Source of the DNA: Streptomyces sp. NBC_00525
GTDB lineage: Bacteria; Actinomycetota; Actinomycetes; Streptomycetales; Streptomycetaceae
Length of the DNA: 64,000 nucleotides
NCBI RefSeq assembly: GCF_036346595.1
Contig: NZ_CP107834.1
Span: forward strand, 3,720,001-3,784,000
Direction: 5' to 3'
Shown: piece by piece, positions 44,141 through 52,252 of the stretch
Layout of the letters: every line of letters begins with the position of its first letter
Numbering within the stretch: the first letter of the stretch is position 1
The notes under the pieces: model-generated
The model's input: only the letters and a program-made list of their open reading frames with translations
Told to the model about the DNA's origin: nothing
Database searches by the model: none
Made by a program: the position numbers and the translations under genes

Positions 44141-44581
44141 ATGCCTGACCTGATCCACGACAGCGACAGTGCCGCCGCCGTGAGCTCCCTTCGTTCCGCC
44201 GTCATGCTGCTCGGCCGGCGCCTCAAGCACCAGCGCGTCGACGAGTCGCTCAGCCCGACCGAGATGTCGGTGCTCGGGACCCTCGCCCGTTGTGGCTCGG
44301 CCACTCCCGGTGAGCTCGCCCGCAAGGAGCACGTACAGCCTCCGTCGATGACCCGCATCGTCGCGTTGCTGGAATCGAAGGGCCTGGTCAGGCTGGAACC
44401 GCACCCCGACGACCGTCGCCAGAAGGTGGTCAGCCAGACCGAGCGGGCCGAGGCCATGCTCGCCGAGAGCCGCAAGAAGCGGAACGCCTGGCTCACCACC
44501 CTGGCCGAGGGCCTGGACGAGGACGAGTGGGAGACGCTGCGCAACGCGGCGCCCGTGCTGGAGAAGCTGGCCCACCTGTAG
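44141..44581 (+). CDS. MarR family transcriptional regulator
   Basis: 146-residue winged-helix regulator: helices from about 10, the DNA-binding part with Ala-Thr-Pro-Gly-Glu-Leu-Ala-Arg-Lys-Glu-His-Val-Gln-Pro-Pro-Ser-Met-Thr-Arg at about 58-76, and the wing Asp-Asp-Arg-Arg-Gln-Lys-Val (about 96-102). No strong ribosome site precedes the ATG, which follows a short leader. The MFS exporter gene follows in the same direction after 73 bp, so it probably controls itself and that gene. The ligand is unknown. Confidence 0.9.
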   Translation: MPDLIHDSDSAAAVSSLRSAVMLLGRRLKHQRVDESLSPTEMSVLGTLARCGSATPGELARKEHVQPPSMTRIVALLESKGLVRLEPHPDDRRQKVVSQTERAEAMLAESRKKRNAWLTTLAEGLDEDEWETLRNAAPVLEKLAHL

Positions 44582-44654
44582 GCCCGTAACGGTCCAGGAC
44601 CGTACCGGGCCCTCGTCAGTCACACACCGTTCACGCCCGAGGAGGCGAACCCTT

Positions 44655-45989
44655 TTGAGTACGGGAACCGGAGCAGACTCCGCCCCCGCACCGACTTCCA
44701 CCCACGAGAGCAAGACCGGCGGGACCTTCTCGTCGCTGAAGATACGCAACTACCGCCTGTTCGCCACGGGCGCCGTGATCTCCAACACCGGTACCTGGAT
44801 GTCCCGCATCACGCAGGACTGGCTCGTCCTGAGCCTCACCGGGTCCGCCGCGGCCGTGGGCATCACCACGGCCCTCCAGTTCCTCCCCATGCTGCTGTTC
44901 GGCCTGTACGGCGGTGTCATCGCCGACCGGGTGCCGAAGCGGCAGCTCCTGCTCGTCAGCCAGGCGGCCCTCGGCGCCTGCGGCGTCGTGCTCGCCGCGC
45001 TCACGCTCTCCGGCGTGGTCGAGGTGTGGCACGTCTATCTCATCGCGTTCCTGCTCGGCATGGTCACCGTCGTCGACAACCCGGCGCGGCAGGCCTTCGT
45101 CTCCGAGATGGTCGGCCCCGCCCAGCTGCGCAACGCGGTCAGCCTGAACTCGGCGAACTTCCAGTCCGCCCGGCTCATCGGCCCCGCCGTCGCCGGTGTG
45201 CTGATCACCACGGTCGGCAGCGGCTGGGCCTTCATGTTCAACGGCCTCTCGTTCGCCGCCCCGATCATCGGCCTGCTGATGATGCGCCCCGCCGAGCTGC
45301 ACAAGGCCGTCATCGTGCCGCGCGCCAAGGGCCAGCTGCGGGAAGGGCTGCGATACGTCTCGGGCCGCCCCGAGCTGATCTGGCCCATCGTCCTGGTCGG
45401 CTTCGTCGGCACCTTCGGCTTCAACTTCCCGATCTGGCTGACGGCCTTCGCGGACGAGATCTTCCACGGCGGCGCCGGGATGTACTCGTTCTTCAACATC
45501 CTCATGGCCGCCGGCTCACTGGCCGGCGCCCTGCTCGCCGCCCGCCGCCGCTCCTCGCGGCTGCGGATGCTGGTCGTCGCCGCCACGGCCTTCGGCCTGC
45601 TGGAGATCGTCGCGGCGCTCGCACCGGCCGTCTGGATCTTCGCGCTGCTGCTCGTCCCGATCGGCATGATCGGCCTGACGACCAACATCAGCGCCAACAC
45701 CAGCGTCCAGATGGCGTCCGACCCGGCCATGCGGGGCCGGGTGATGAGCCTCTACATGATGGTGTTCGTCGGCGGTACGCCGGTCGGCGCCCCGATCGTC
45801 GGCTGGATCAGCGACGCGTACGGCGCCCGCACCGGCATGGTGTTCGGCGGCGCGCTGTCCATGCTGGCGGCCCTCGTCATCGGCGCGATCCTGGTCCGTG
45901 TCGGCGGCCTGCGCCTCAAGGTGGGCCTGCACCAGGGCCGCCCCCAGGTGCGCGTGGTGCCGCGCGAGCGCCTGGCCACGGTGGCGTAG
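44655..45989 (+). CDS. MFS exporter (DHA3-like)
   Basis: 444-residue twelve-helix transporter, starting at a TTG behind GAGGAGG. Typical pattern: Asn-Tyr-Arg-Leu-Phe then Trp-Met-Ser-Arg-Ile-Thr-Gln-Asp-Trp-Leu-Val-Leu, motif A Gly-Val-Ile-Ala-Asp-Arg-Val-Pro-Lys-Arg, and Asp-Asn-Pro-Ala-Arg-Gln-Ala-Phe-Val. This resembles EntS-like exporters of the DHA3 group. Substrate unknown. Controlled presumably by the upstream MarR protein. Closed by a strong stem-loop at 46008-46041. Confidence 0.9.
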   Translation: MSTGTGADSAPAPTSTHESKTGGTFSSLKIRNYRLFATGAVISNTGTWMSRITQDWLVLSLTGSAAAVGITTALQFLPMLLFGLYGGVIADRVPKRQLLLVSQAALGACGVVLAALTLSGVVEVWHVYLIAFLLGMVTVVDNPARQAFVSEMVGPAQLRNAVSLNSANFQSARLIGPAVAGVLITTVGSGWAFMFNGLSFAAPIIGLLMMRPAELHKAVIVPRAKGQLREGLRYVSGRPELIWPIVLVGFVGTFGFNFPIWLTAFADEIFHGGAGMYSFFNILMAAGSLAGALLAARRRSSRLRMLVVAATAFGLLEIVAALAPAVWIFALLLVPIGMIGLTTNISANTSVQMASDPAMRGRVMSLYMMVFVGGTPVGAPIVGWISDAYGARTGMVFGGALSMLAALVIGAILVRVGGLRLKVGLHQGRPQVRVVPRERLATVA

Positions 45990-46007
45990 CCGTACGCGGA
46001 CGCCTCG

Positions 46008-46041
46008 GCGGCCCCGTCCCGGTGCTCCGGGGCGGGGCCGC
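46008..46041 (+). terminator. Stem-loop terminator after MFS gene
   Basis: 15-bp arms (46008-46022, 46027-46041) with one G-U pair and a 4-nt loop, 18 bp after the stop. Confidence 0.8.
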
Positions 46042-46079
46042 TTCGTGGTCACCGGGGCCTGTCCGGTTACGCTCGTCGG

Positions 46080-46166
46080 GTGGACCCGAAGACCAGAAAC
46101 CGCGTCATGGCCGTGGTGCTCGTGCTGATGTTCGCCGTCGTCGCCGTGGCAGCCGCCTTCGGCTAG
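46080..46166 (+). CDS. 28-residue single-helix membrane peptide
   Basis: GTG at 46080. 28 codons encode Val-Asp-Pro-Lys-Thr-Arg-Asn-Arg-Val, then a single hydrophobic helix (Val-Val-Leu-Val-Leu-Met-Phe-Ala-Val-Val-Ala-Val-Ala-Ala-Ala-Phe-Gly). It is too short for usual gene calling. The polar-basic start followed by one membrane helix matches a small protein I recall across Streptomyces at this place; no function is known. Upstream is the terminator of the MFS gene, so it needs its own promoter. Confidence 0.6.
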   Translation: MDPKTRNRVMAVVLVLMFAVVAVAAAFG

Positions 46167-46184
46167 GCATCCCCGTACGGGGAG

Positions 46185-47180
46185 CTACCAGGCGAAGTTC
46201 TCCGGCGAGGGGCCGGGGCCGGGGAAGATCTCCTCCAGCGCCGCCAGCACCTCCGCCGACAGCTCCAGCTCCACCGCGCGCAGCGCCGAGTCGAGCTGCT
46301 CACGGGTGCGCGGGCCGGAGATCGGGCCCGTGATGCCCGGCCGGGTCAGCAGCCAGGCGAGGCCCACCTCACCCGGCTCCAGGCCGTGCTTCTCCAGCAG
46401 GTCCTCGTACGCCTGCACCTGCGCCCGGACCTTCGGGTCGGCCAGCGCGTCGGCGGCCCGGCCGGAGGAGGAGCGGGCGCCGCCGCCCTCGCGCTGCTTG
46501 CGGAGCGCGCCGCCGAGGAGGCCGCCGTGCAGCGGGGACCACGGGATGACCCCGAGGCCGTACTCGCGGGACGCCGGGATGACCTCCATCTCGGCGCCGC
46601 GCTCCATCAGGTTGTAGATGCACTGCTCGCTGACCAGGCCGTAGCTGCCGCGCTGCCGGGCGCGCTCGTTGGCCTGGGCGATCTTGTAGCCGGAGAAGTT
46701 CGAGGAACCGGCGTACAGGATCTTGCCCTGCTGGATCAGTACGTCGATGGCCTGCCAGATCTCCTCGATCGGGGTGTCCCGGTCGACGTGGTGGAACTGG
46801 TACAAGTCGATGTGGTCCGTCCGGAGCCGCTTCAGGCTGGCGTCCACGGCCCGGCGGATGTTGACGGCGGACAGCTTGTCGTGGTTCGGCCACGCCTCGC
46901 CGTCGGCGCCCATGTTGCCGTAGACCTTGGTGGCGAGCACGACCTTGTCGCGGCGGTCGCCGCCCTTGGCGAACCAGGTGCCGAGGATCTCCTCGGTGCG
47001 GCCCTTGTTCTCGCCCCAGCCGTAGACGTTCGCGGTGTCGAAGAAGTTGACGCCCGCGTCCAGCGCGGCGTCCATGAGGGTGTGGCTGTCGCTCTCGTCG
47101 GTCTGGGGGCCGAAGTTCATCGTCCCCAGGACGAGGCGGCTTACCTTGAGTCCGGTGCGTCCGAGCTGCGTGTACTTCAT
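46185..47180 (-). CDS. Aldo/keto reductase
   Basis: 331-residue NADPH-dependent oxidoreductase of the AKR (YghZ/potassium-channel beta-like) type. The catalytic tetrad is visible: D48 and Y53 in Phe-Phe-Asp-Thr-Ala-Asn-Val-Tyr, K85 in Ala-Thr-Lys, and H130 in Leu-Tyr-Gln-Phe-His. The end has Gly-Pro-Arg-Thr-Arg-Glu-Gln-Leu, the cofactor-binding loop. Substrate unknown. ATG at 47180 with GGGAG upstream; a much longer upstream frame overlaps the next gene and is not coding. Confidence 0.9.
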   Translation of the reverse strand: MKYTQLGRTGLKVSRLVLGTMNFGPQTDESDSHTLMDAALDAGVNFFDTANVYGWGENKGRTEEILGTWFAKGGDRRDKVVLATKVYGNMGADGEAWPNHDKLSAVNIRRAVDASLKRLRTDHIDLYQFHHVDRDTPIEEIWQAIDVLIQQGKILYAGSSNFSGYKIAQANERARQRGSYGLVSEQCIYNLMERGAEMEVIPASREYGLGVIPWSPLHGGLLGGALRKQREGGGARSSSGRAADALADPKVRAQVQAYEDLLEKHGLEPGEVGLAWLLTRPGITGPISGPRTREQLDSALRAVELELSAEVLAALEEIFPGPGPSPENFAW

Positions 47181-47242
47181 GACTCCCAAGCCAACGCCTT
47201 CGAGCGCGCTCGAAGCAAGCGGTGCGTTCCCTACGGGGATCG

Positions 47243-48211
47243 TCAGCTGCGGGCGAACCGGTTCAGTGCTGCCATGAGTGCCCGGCGGGTCGCCGTTCCG
47301 CCGAGGTGGCCGGCGTCGTTGATCACCGTCAGTTCGGCGTCCGGCCACGCCCTGGCCAGCTCCCATGCGGTGATCAGCGGTCCGCCCATGTCCATCCGGC
47401 CGTGCACCAGCACTCCGGGAATCCCGGCGAGCCGTCCCGCGTCCCGGATCAGCTGCCCCTCCTCCAGCCAGGCGCCGTGCGAGAAGTAGTGCGCGCAGAT
47501 CCGGACCAGGGCCTGCCGCGCCCGGTCGGGGCGGCCGCTGAACGGGGGCGGGCCGGTGTACGCCTCCTGGGACAGCACCGCGTCCTCCCAGGCGCACCAG
47601 TCGGCCGTCGCCCGCGCCCGGACCTCCGGGTCGGGGTCCGCGGTGCGCCGGGCGTACGCGGCGAGCACGTCCGGTGTGGCGTCGCTCGCCGCCTCCGGGA
47701 CGCCCGCCCGGAACAGCTCCCACGCCTCCGGGAAGAAGCGGCCCGCGCCCCGGTACAGCCAGTCGATCTCGGAGCGCCGCGTCGTGGTCACCGAGGGGAT
47801 CACGATCTCGCTGACCCGCTCCGGGTACCGCTCGGCGTACGCCAGGATCAGGGTGGAGCCCCAGGAGCCGCCGTGCAGCAGCCAGCGGTCGATGCCCAGG
47901 TGGACGCGGAGGCGTTCCATGTCGGCTATCAGGTGGTCCGTGGTGTTGTGCCGCAGGTCCACGGCCGGGTCGCTCGCGTGCGGGGTGGACCGGCCGCAGT
48001 TGCGCTGGTCGAAGAGGACGACCCGGTACCGCTCCGGGTCGAACATCCGCCGCGCCCCCGTTCCGCAGCCCGAACCGGGCCCGCCGTGCACGACGGCGGC
48101 GGGCTTCCCGTCGGGGTTCCCGCACACCTCCCAGTACACGTGGTTGCCGTCACCGACATCGAGCATGCCGTGCTCGTACGGTTCGATCGGCGGGTATTTC
48201 TCATCGGACAT
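47243..48211 (-). CDS. pip: Prolyl aminopeptidase (proline iminopeptidase)
   Basis: 322-residue alpha/beta hydrolase that releases N-terminal proline from peptides. HGGPG (42-46) forms the oxyanion-hole region, GGSWGS has the nucleophile S116, and late Gly-Arg-Met-Asp and Asn-Asp-Ala-Gly-His supply the Asp and His. Opening and length match the S33 family, cytosolic. ATG at 48211 behind GGAGA. It is divergent from the cupin gene. Confidence 0.9.
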   Translation of the reverse strand: MSDEKYPPIEPYEHGMLDVGDGNHVYWEVCGNPDGKPAAVVHGGPGSGCGTGARRMFDPERYRVVLFDQRNCGRSTPHASDPAVDLRHNTTDHLIADMERLRVHLGIDRWLLHGGSWGSTLILAYAERYPERVSEIVIPSVTTTRRSEIDWLYRGAGRFFPEAWELFRAGVPEAASDATPDVLAAYARRTADPDPEVRARATADWCAWEDAVLSQEAYTGPPPFSGRPDRARQALVRICAHYFSHGAWLEEGQLIRDAGRLAGIPGVLVHGRMDMGGPLITAWELARAWPDAELTVINDAGHLGGTATRRALMAALNRFARS

Positions 48212-48258
48212 GACGCGGCGTCTCCTCGCTGTGCGGCGTACGGCCGCGTGCGGCGGCG

Positions 48259-48301
48259 TACGGCGGTTTCGGCGGTGGTGGTACGGCGGTTTCGGCGGTG
48301 G
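48259..48301. repeat. Two-copy 23-bp-spaced direct repeat
   Basis: A 20-bp unit (48259-48278) is repeated at 48282-48301 in the divergent promoter region of pip and the cupin gene, within G-rich low-complexity sequence. Confidence 0.7.
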
Positions 48302-48350
48302 GGCGTACGGGAAGGGCGCACAGCTTACGCGCGGTCGTAGCCTGGGCGGC

Positions 48351-48842
48351 GTGAACGCGACTCCCGAGATACTCGCCGTGCTGGATGATCTGCTCGCCGC
48401 CGCGGGCCCCGATGACCGGGGTGCTCTGTGGCAGCTCGACCGGCGGGGGAGGGAGCTGGACGCCAATCTGGTGCGGCTGCCGCCGGGGGCCGAGGTGGGG
48501 GAGCACCAGGAGGACGTGCTCGACGTTCTCCTCGTGGTTCTCGCGGGCGGCGGCCGGCTCGTTCCCGGTGACGGCTCCGAGCCCCTGACGCTGACCCCGA
48601 GCACCGCCACCTGGCTGCCCCGTACGTCGCGGCGCTCCCTGACGGCGGGCCCGGAGGGGCTGGCCTATCTGACCGTGCACCGCCGCCGCCCCGGCCTCGC
48701 GATCAAGCCGGCGGTGCGGGCGTACGAGGGCGGCGAGGCGCCGTGCTCGCTGGACCGGGTCTGCCCGGAGTGCGGGCGGATGTCCCAGGAGTCCGCGCCG
48801 GTGTTCTGCAGCGCGTGCGGGGAGCGGTTTCCGGGGCGCTGA
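48351..48842 (+). CDS. Cupin-like protein with C-terminal zinc ribbon
   Basis: 163 residues. A cupin-type beta-barrel is suggested at about 38-110 (Leu-Pro-Pro-Gly-Ala-Glu-Val-Gly-Glu-His-Gln-Glu, then Ala-Gly-Gly-Gly-Arg-Leu and Pro-Arg-Thr-Ser-Arg-Arg). The C-terminus has a four-cysteine zinc ribbon: C138 and C141, C153 and C156 (Cys-Pro-Glu-Cys-Gly, Cys-Ser-Ala-Cys-Gly). The combination suggests a small-molecule sensor or enzyme with a nucleic-acid or protein-binding tail; no substrate can be named. GTG start, weak ribosome site. Convergent neighbours absent; the next gene is in the same direction but under its own TetR operators. Confidence 0.8.
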   Translation: MNATPEILAVLDDLLAAAGPDDRGALWQLDRRGRELDANLVRLPPGAEVGEHQEDVLDVLLVVLAGGGRLVPGDGSEPLTLTPSTATWLPRTSRRSLTAGPEGLAYLTVHRRRPGLAIKPAVRAYEGGEAPCSLDRVCPECGRMSQESAPVFCSACGERFPGR

Positions 48843-48887
48843 GCGGGGCGGGGGCGCGCCCTTCCCCGTGACGGCCGACCCCAAGCA

Positions 48888-48905
48888 TTTGAGCAGTCGC
48901 TCAAA
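48888..48905. promoter_or_regulatory. TetR-type operator 1
   Basis: TTTGAGCAGTCGCTCAAA, 7-bp arms with a 4-bp centre. Its reverse complement recurs at 48932-48949. Confidence 0.75.
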
Positions 48906-48931
48906 CTCCACTACTCTCTGCCGGGAAGCGA

Positions 48932-48949
48932 TTTGAGCGACTGCTCAAA
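48932..48949. promoter_or_regulatory. TetR-type operator 2 (reverse complement of operator 1)
   Basis: TTTGAGCGACTGCTCAAA, 44 bp (four helical turns) centre to centre from operator 1, just before the four-gene operon. It ends 23 bp before the first start codon. Confidence 0.75.
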
Positions 48950-48972
48950 CCGTCTGTACGGGGGTGGGGCCG

Positions 48973-49809
48973 ATGGCCGGTGGTCTGTATGTGGAGGCCC
49001 GGATACGGGCCGGCCTGGAGTGCGTCTGGGAACGCAGCCAGGACCCGGCCCAGCACCAGCGGTGGGACCTGCGGTTCACGCGCATCGCGTATCTGCCGGT
49101 CGCCGAGGGGGAGCCGCAGCGCTTCACGTACGGGGTACGGGTGCTGCCCGGCCTCCTCGTGGCCGGCACCGGCGTCTCGGCCGGCGAGCGCCACCGCCCG
49201 GACGGCACGCGCACCTCGGCCCTCCGCTTCGCCTGCGCGCATCCGCTGTCGTTCCTCACGGAGGGGCGGGGGTACTGGCGTTACGTGCCCGGCCCGGACG
49301 GGCTCCGCTTCCTCACCGGGTACGACTACGAGCCGCGCTGGGGCCGGCCGGGCCGGCTCGCGGACCGCGTGGTCTTCCGGCCGCTGATGGGCTGGGCGAC
49401 CGCCTGGTCGTTCGACCGGTTGCGGCTGTGGTGCGAGCGGGGGGTCACCCCGGAACGGGCGCTTCTGCGGGGCCTGGCGGAGGCGGCGGCCCGCGTGGCG
49501 GCGTTGGCCGGAGCGGTGTGGGTCGCGGGGGCGTCGGCCGCCGGGGCCCGGGGCGGAGGGCTTCGGGGCGCCGGGCTCTGGGGCGCCGGTTCCTGGGGCG
49601 GCGGGCTCGGCTCCGTGCCCGCCCTCCTCGGCTCCGTGCCCGCCCTCCTCGTCGCCGTAACCGTCCTGCTCGCCGCGCTCCTCCTGCCGCCGCTGCCCGG
49701 CACCCCGTCCGCCCGCCGCTGCCTGCGCCGCCCGCCGGGGCGCGGCACCGGCACCGGCGCCGACGTAGGCGCGCCGCCCGCCCTCCTCGACCGTCTGGAG
49801 CAGCCGTGA
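48973..49809 (+). CDS. SRPBCC-like protein with C-terminal membrane segment
   Basis: 278 residues from the ATG at 48973 (in-frame GTG at 48964 possible). The N-terminal 150 residues look like a START/SRPBCC lipid-binding fold: Tyr-Val-Glu-Ala-Arg-Ile-Arg-Ala-Gly-Leu-Glu-Cys-Val-Trp-Glu then Gln-Arg-Trp-Asp-Leu-Arg-Phe. A Gly/Ala-rich, probably membrane-linked part follows, with a duplicated 7-residue unit (about 211-224), then a Leu-rich helix and a basic tail. First gene of a coupled operon; its stop overlaps the DUF4166 start. Role unknown. Confidence 0.75.
   Translation: MAGGLYVEARIRAGLECVWERSQDPAQHQRWDLRFTRIAYLPVAEGEPQRFTYGVRVLPGLLVAGTGVSAGERHRPDGTRTSALRFACAHPLSFLTEGRGYWRYVPGPDGLRFLTGYDYEPRWGRPGRLADRVVFRPLMGWATAWSFDRLRLWCERGVTPERALLRGLAEAAARVAALAGAVWVAGASAAGARGGGLRGAGLWGAGSWGGGLGSVPALLGSVPALLVAVTVLLAALLLPPLPGTPSARRCLRRPPGRGTGTGADVGAPPALLDRLEQP
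49606..49647 (+). repeat. 21-bp tandem repeat in coding sequence
   Basis: Two perfect 21-bp copies (49606-49626, 49627-49647) encode a duplicated seven-residue unit containing Gly-Ser-Val-Pro-Ala-Leu. Confidence 0.9.
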
Positions 49810-50480
49810 CCTCGATCTTCCAGCAGGCACTGGGGGCCGACTTCGACCGCCTCCACCCGCAGATCCGGCGCCGCTTCTCCGTGGGGCTGGCCGGCGGCGA
49901 GTCCTGCACGGGGCGCGGGGTGATGGACCGGGTGTGGCACGGCGGCAGCTGGGTACGCCCGTTCCTCGCGCTGGGCGCCACCCGCAACATCCTGCTCCCG
50001 CGCTCCGGCCGGAACATCCCGTTCACCATCGAGAACGTGCCCTTCACGGACTCCTACGGCCGCGAAACGGTCACCTTCGTCCGGACGTTCGCCTTCCCGG
50101 ACGGCCCCCGGCGCTTCGACGCGACGATGGTCCACAGCCCGGAGCGCGGTTGCGTGGTCGACTACCTGGGAACGCACCAGCACCTCGCCACGGATCTGCA
50201 CCTCTCGGTGGACGGGGCCGGCGCCCTCGTCATCCGCTCCGGCGAACACCGCTTCCGGGAGGGCCCCGTGGACGCGCGGGTGCCCGCGCTGATCGGGGGC
50301 GACGCGGTGGTGCGGGAGTCGTACGACGAGGCGGCGGGCCGCTTCCGCATCCGGGTCGAGGTCACCAACCGCCGCTTCGGCCCGCTGTTCGGCTACCAGG
50401 GCTCGTTCACCGCCGAGTACGCGCCGGCCGGCCGCGTACGGCAGGATCTGCGGCCGGTACGCGAGGAGGCACGGGCATGA
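49806..50480 (+). CDS. DUF4166 family protein
   Basis: 224-residue protein, beginning at a GTG that overlaps the previous stop (GTGA). Typical DUF4166 blocks: Leu-Gly-Ala-Asp-Phe-Asp-Arg-Leu-His-Pro-Gln-Ile-Arg-Arg-Arg-Phe-Ser at the start, a Thr-Arg-Asn-Ile-Leu-Leu-Pro region, Ser-Tyr-Gly-Arg-Glu-Thr-Val, and a late Phe-Gly-Pro-Leu-Phe-Gly-Tyr-Gln-Gly-Ser-Phe. The fold is predicted beta-rich and no catalytic residues are known. Coupled to the SRPBCC-like and TetR genes, which argues that they share a substrate, possibly lipid-like. Confidence 0.85.
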   Translation: MTSIFQQALGADFDRLHPQIRRRFSVGLAGGESCTGRGVMDRVWHGGSWVRPFLALGATRNILLPRSGRNIPFTIENVPFTDSYGRETVTFVRTFAFPDGPRRFDATMVHSPERGCVVDYLGTHQHLATDLHLSVDGAGALVIRSGEHRFREGPVDARVPALIGGDAVVRESYDEAAGRFRIRVEVTNRRFGPLFGYQGSFTAEYAPAGRVRQDLRPVREEARA

Positions 50481-51181
50481 GCGAGGGCGTGAGCGCACGC
50501 GTGAAGAAGGCGGGCGGGGACTTGAAAGGTGCGGGCGGCGGGGCCGACACCCGTACGAAGCTGTTGGACGGTGCGCTCGCCACGCTCACCGAGCAGGGCA
50601 TCGCCAAGACGTCCGCGCGGAGCATCGCCGCGGCCGCCGGGGTCAATCAGGCCCTGGTCTTCTACCACTTCGGCACGGTGGACGAGCTGCTGGCCGCCGC
50701 CTGCCGGCACGGCGCCGAACAGCGCCTCGCGACCTACCGCGAGCGGCTGGATCGGGTGCGCTCGCTGGGTGAACTCCTCACCGTGGCCCGCGAACTGAAC
50801 GCCTCCGAACGGGCGGGCGGCCATGTCGCCGTCCTCGGCCAGCTCCTTGCCGGCGGCCAGACCCAGCCCCGCCTGGCGACCGCCACGGCCGCCGGGCTCA
50901 CGCTGTGGACGGACGAGATCGAACACGTCCTGATCCGCGTTCTGGCGGGCAGTCCGCTGGCGGAGTTCGTGGACATTCCGGGACTGGCGAAGGCGGCATC
51001 GGCGGCCTTCGTCGGCCTGGAACTGTACGAGGGCGTGGACCCGGCGGGCGCCGAACGCGCCCTGGCCTCCCTCGACCAACTGGCCGCCCTGGCCACGGCG
51101 CTGGACGACCTGGGCCCGGTCGCCCAGCGGGCGGTGCGCTCGCGCCTGCGCAAAACGACGGGGAACCGGGGGCGGGGGTGA
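50477..51181 (+). CDS. TetR family regulator
   Basis: 234 residues, with an N-terminal helix-turn-helix at about 25-70 (Ser-Ala-Arg-Ser-Ile-Ala-Ala-Ala-Ala-Gly-Val-Asn-Gln-Ala-Leu-Val-Phe-Tyr-His-Phe) and a helical ligand-binding part. GAGGAGG is upstream and the ATG overlaps the DUF4166 stop (ATGA). It most likely binds the twin palindromes at 48888 and 48932 and represses its own operon. Ligand unknown; a hydrophobic compound is plausible given the partners. Confidence 0.9.
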   Translation: MSEGVSARVKKAGGDLKGAGGGADTRTKLLDGALATLTEQGIAKTSARSIAAAAGVNQALVFYHFGTVDELLAAACRHGAEQRLATYRERLDRVRSLGELLTVARELNASERAGGHVAVLGQLLAGGQTQPRLATATAAGLTLWTDEIEHVLIRVLAGSPLAEFVDIPGLAKAASAAFVGLELYEGVDPAGAERALASLDQLAALATALDDLGPVAQRAVRSRLRKTTGNRGRG

Positions 51182-52164
51182 CGCGGGAGGCCGACGCGGT
51201 GGCGGCGCCGTCGCGGTGGCGGCGCGGCAGGGTCCTGGCCGGGCTCGCCGCGCTGACGGCCGTGCTGCTCGTCGGGCACCGGGCCGTGCCCAACACGCCG
51301 GGCCGGCTGGGCAGTCTCCTGGAGGCGTTCCTGCCGTGGCTCGGGCTCGCCGTCGTCCCCCTGCTCGCGCTCGCCGCGCTGCGCCGGGCGCCGCTCGCCC
51401 TGCTCGCGGTGGTGCTGCCGGTCACGGCGTGGGCGTACGCGTTCGGCGGGCTGCTGCTCCCGGCGGCGGACCCGGACGACGGGGCGCGGGACCTGCTCGT
51501 CGTGCAGCACAACGTCAGCGATGTGAACGCCGACCCCACGGGCACCGCGCGCGTCCTGGCCGCCGAGGGCGCCGACCTGATCGCCCTGGAGGAACTGGTG
51601 CCGGACGCGCTGCCCGCGTACGAGAAGGCGCTCGCGCCGGCGTATCCGTTCCACGAGGTCCGGGGCACCGTGGGCCTCTGGTCGCGGCATCCCCTGGCCG
51701 GCACCCGGACGGTGGACATCCGGCCGGCGGACATCGAGGAGCCGTGGAGCCGGGGCCTGCGCACGGTCGCCGCGACGCCGCACGGCGAGGTCACGGTGTA
51801 CGTGGCGCACCTGCCGTCGATCCGGATCGGCGTGACCGGTCTGGCGTCGGCCCGCCGCGACGAAAGCGCCCGGCTGCTGGGCGCGGCCCTGGACGCGGAG
51901 GAGACGGCCGGCCCGCTGCTCGTGCTCGGCGACCTCAATGCGACGGTGGACGACCGGGGCCTGGCGCCCCTGACCTCGCGCCTCTCCGTCCCCCGGCGCG
52001 GCTTCGCGTTCAGCTTCCCGGCGTCCTTCCCGCTGACCCGGATCGACCAGGTGCTGGCCCGTGACGCGGCGGTCGACCGCGTACGAACCCTCCCCCGGAC
52101 GGGCAGCGACCACCTCCCGGTGGCGGCCAGGGTGACCCTGGACCGAGGACCGGGGGCGGCGTAG
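51178..52164 (+). CDS. Membrane-anchored endonuclease/exonuclease/phosphatase family protein
   Basis: 328 residues. About 90 residues with three N-terminal membrane helices are followed by an outward-facing EEP catalytic domain. His-Asn-Val (about 113-114), Ala-Leu-Glu-Glu-Leu with the catalytic Glu, Gly-Asp-Leu-Asn-Ala-Thr, and the closing Ser-Asp-His-Leu-Pro-Val are all present. Such enzymes cleave phosphodiesters of lipids, sugars or nucleic acids. GTG at 51178 overlaps the TetR stop (GTGA). Last gene of the four-gene operon. Confidence 0.85.
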   Translation: MTREADAVAAPSRWRRGRVLAGLAALTAVLLVGHRAVPNTPGRLGSLLEAFLPWLGLAVVPLLALAALRRAPLALLAVVLPVTAWAYAFGGLLLPAADPDDGARDLLVVQHNVSDVNADPTGTARVLAAEGADLIALEELVPDALPAYEKALAPAYPFHEVRGTVGLWSRHPLAGTRTVDIRPADIEEPWSRGLRTVAATPHGEVTVYVAHLPSIRIGVTGLASARRDESARLLGAALDAEETAGPLLVLGDLNATVDDRGLAPLTSRLSVPRRGFAFSFPASFPLTRIDQVLARDAAVDRVRTLPRTGSDHLPVAARVTLDRGPGAA

Positions 52165-52252
52165 CCGGTGCGCGGGAAATCGGGGTGCGTCGCCGGTACG
52201 CGCTTCCTAGGATGCGCGGGTTCGCCGCCAACAGACCGGAGACGTACGGACC

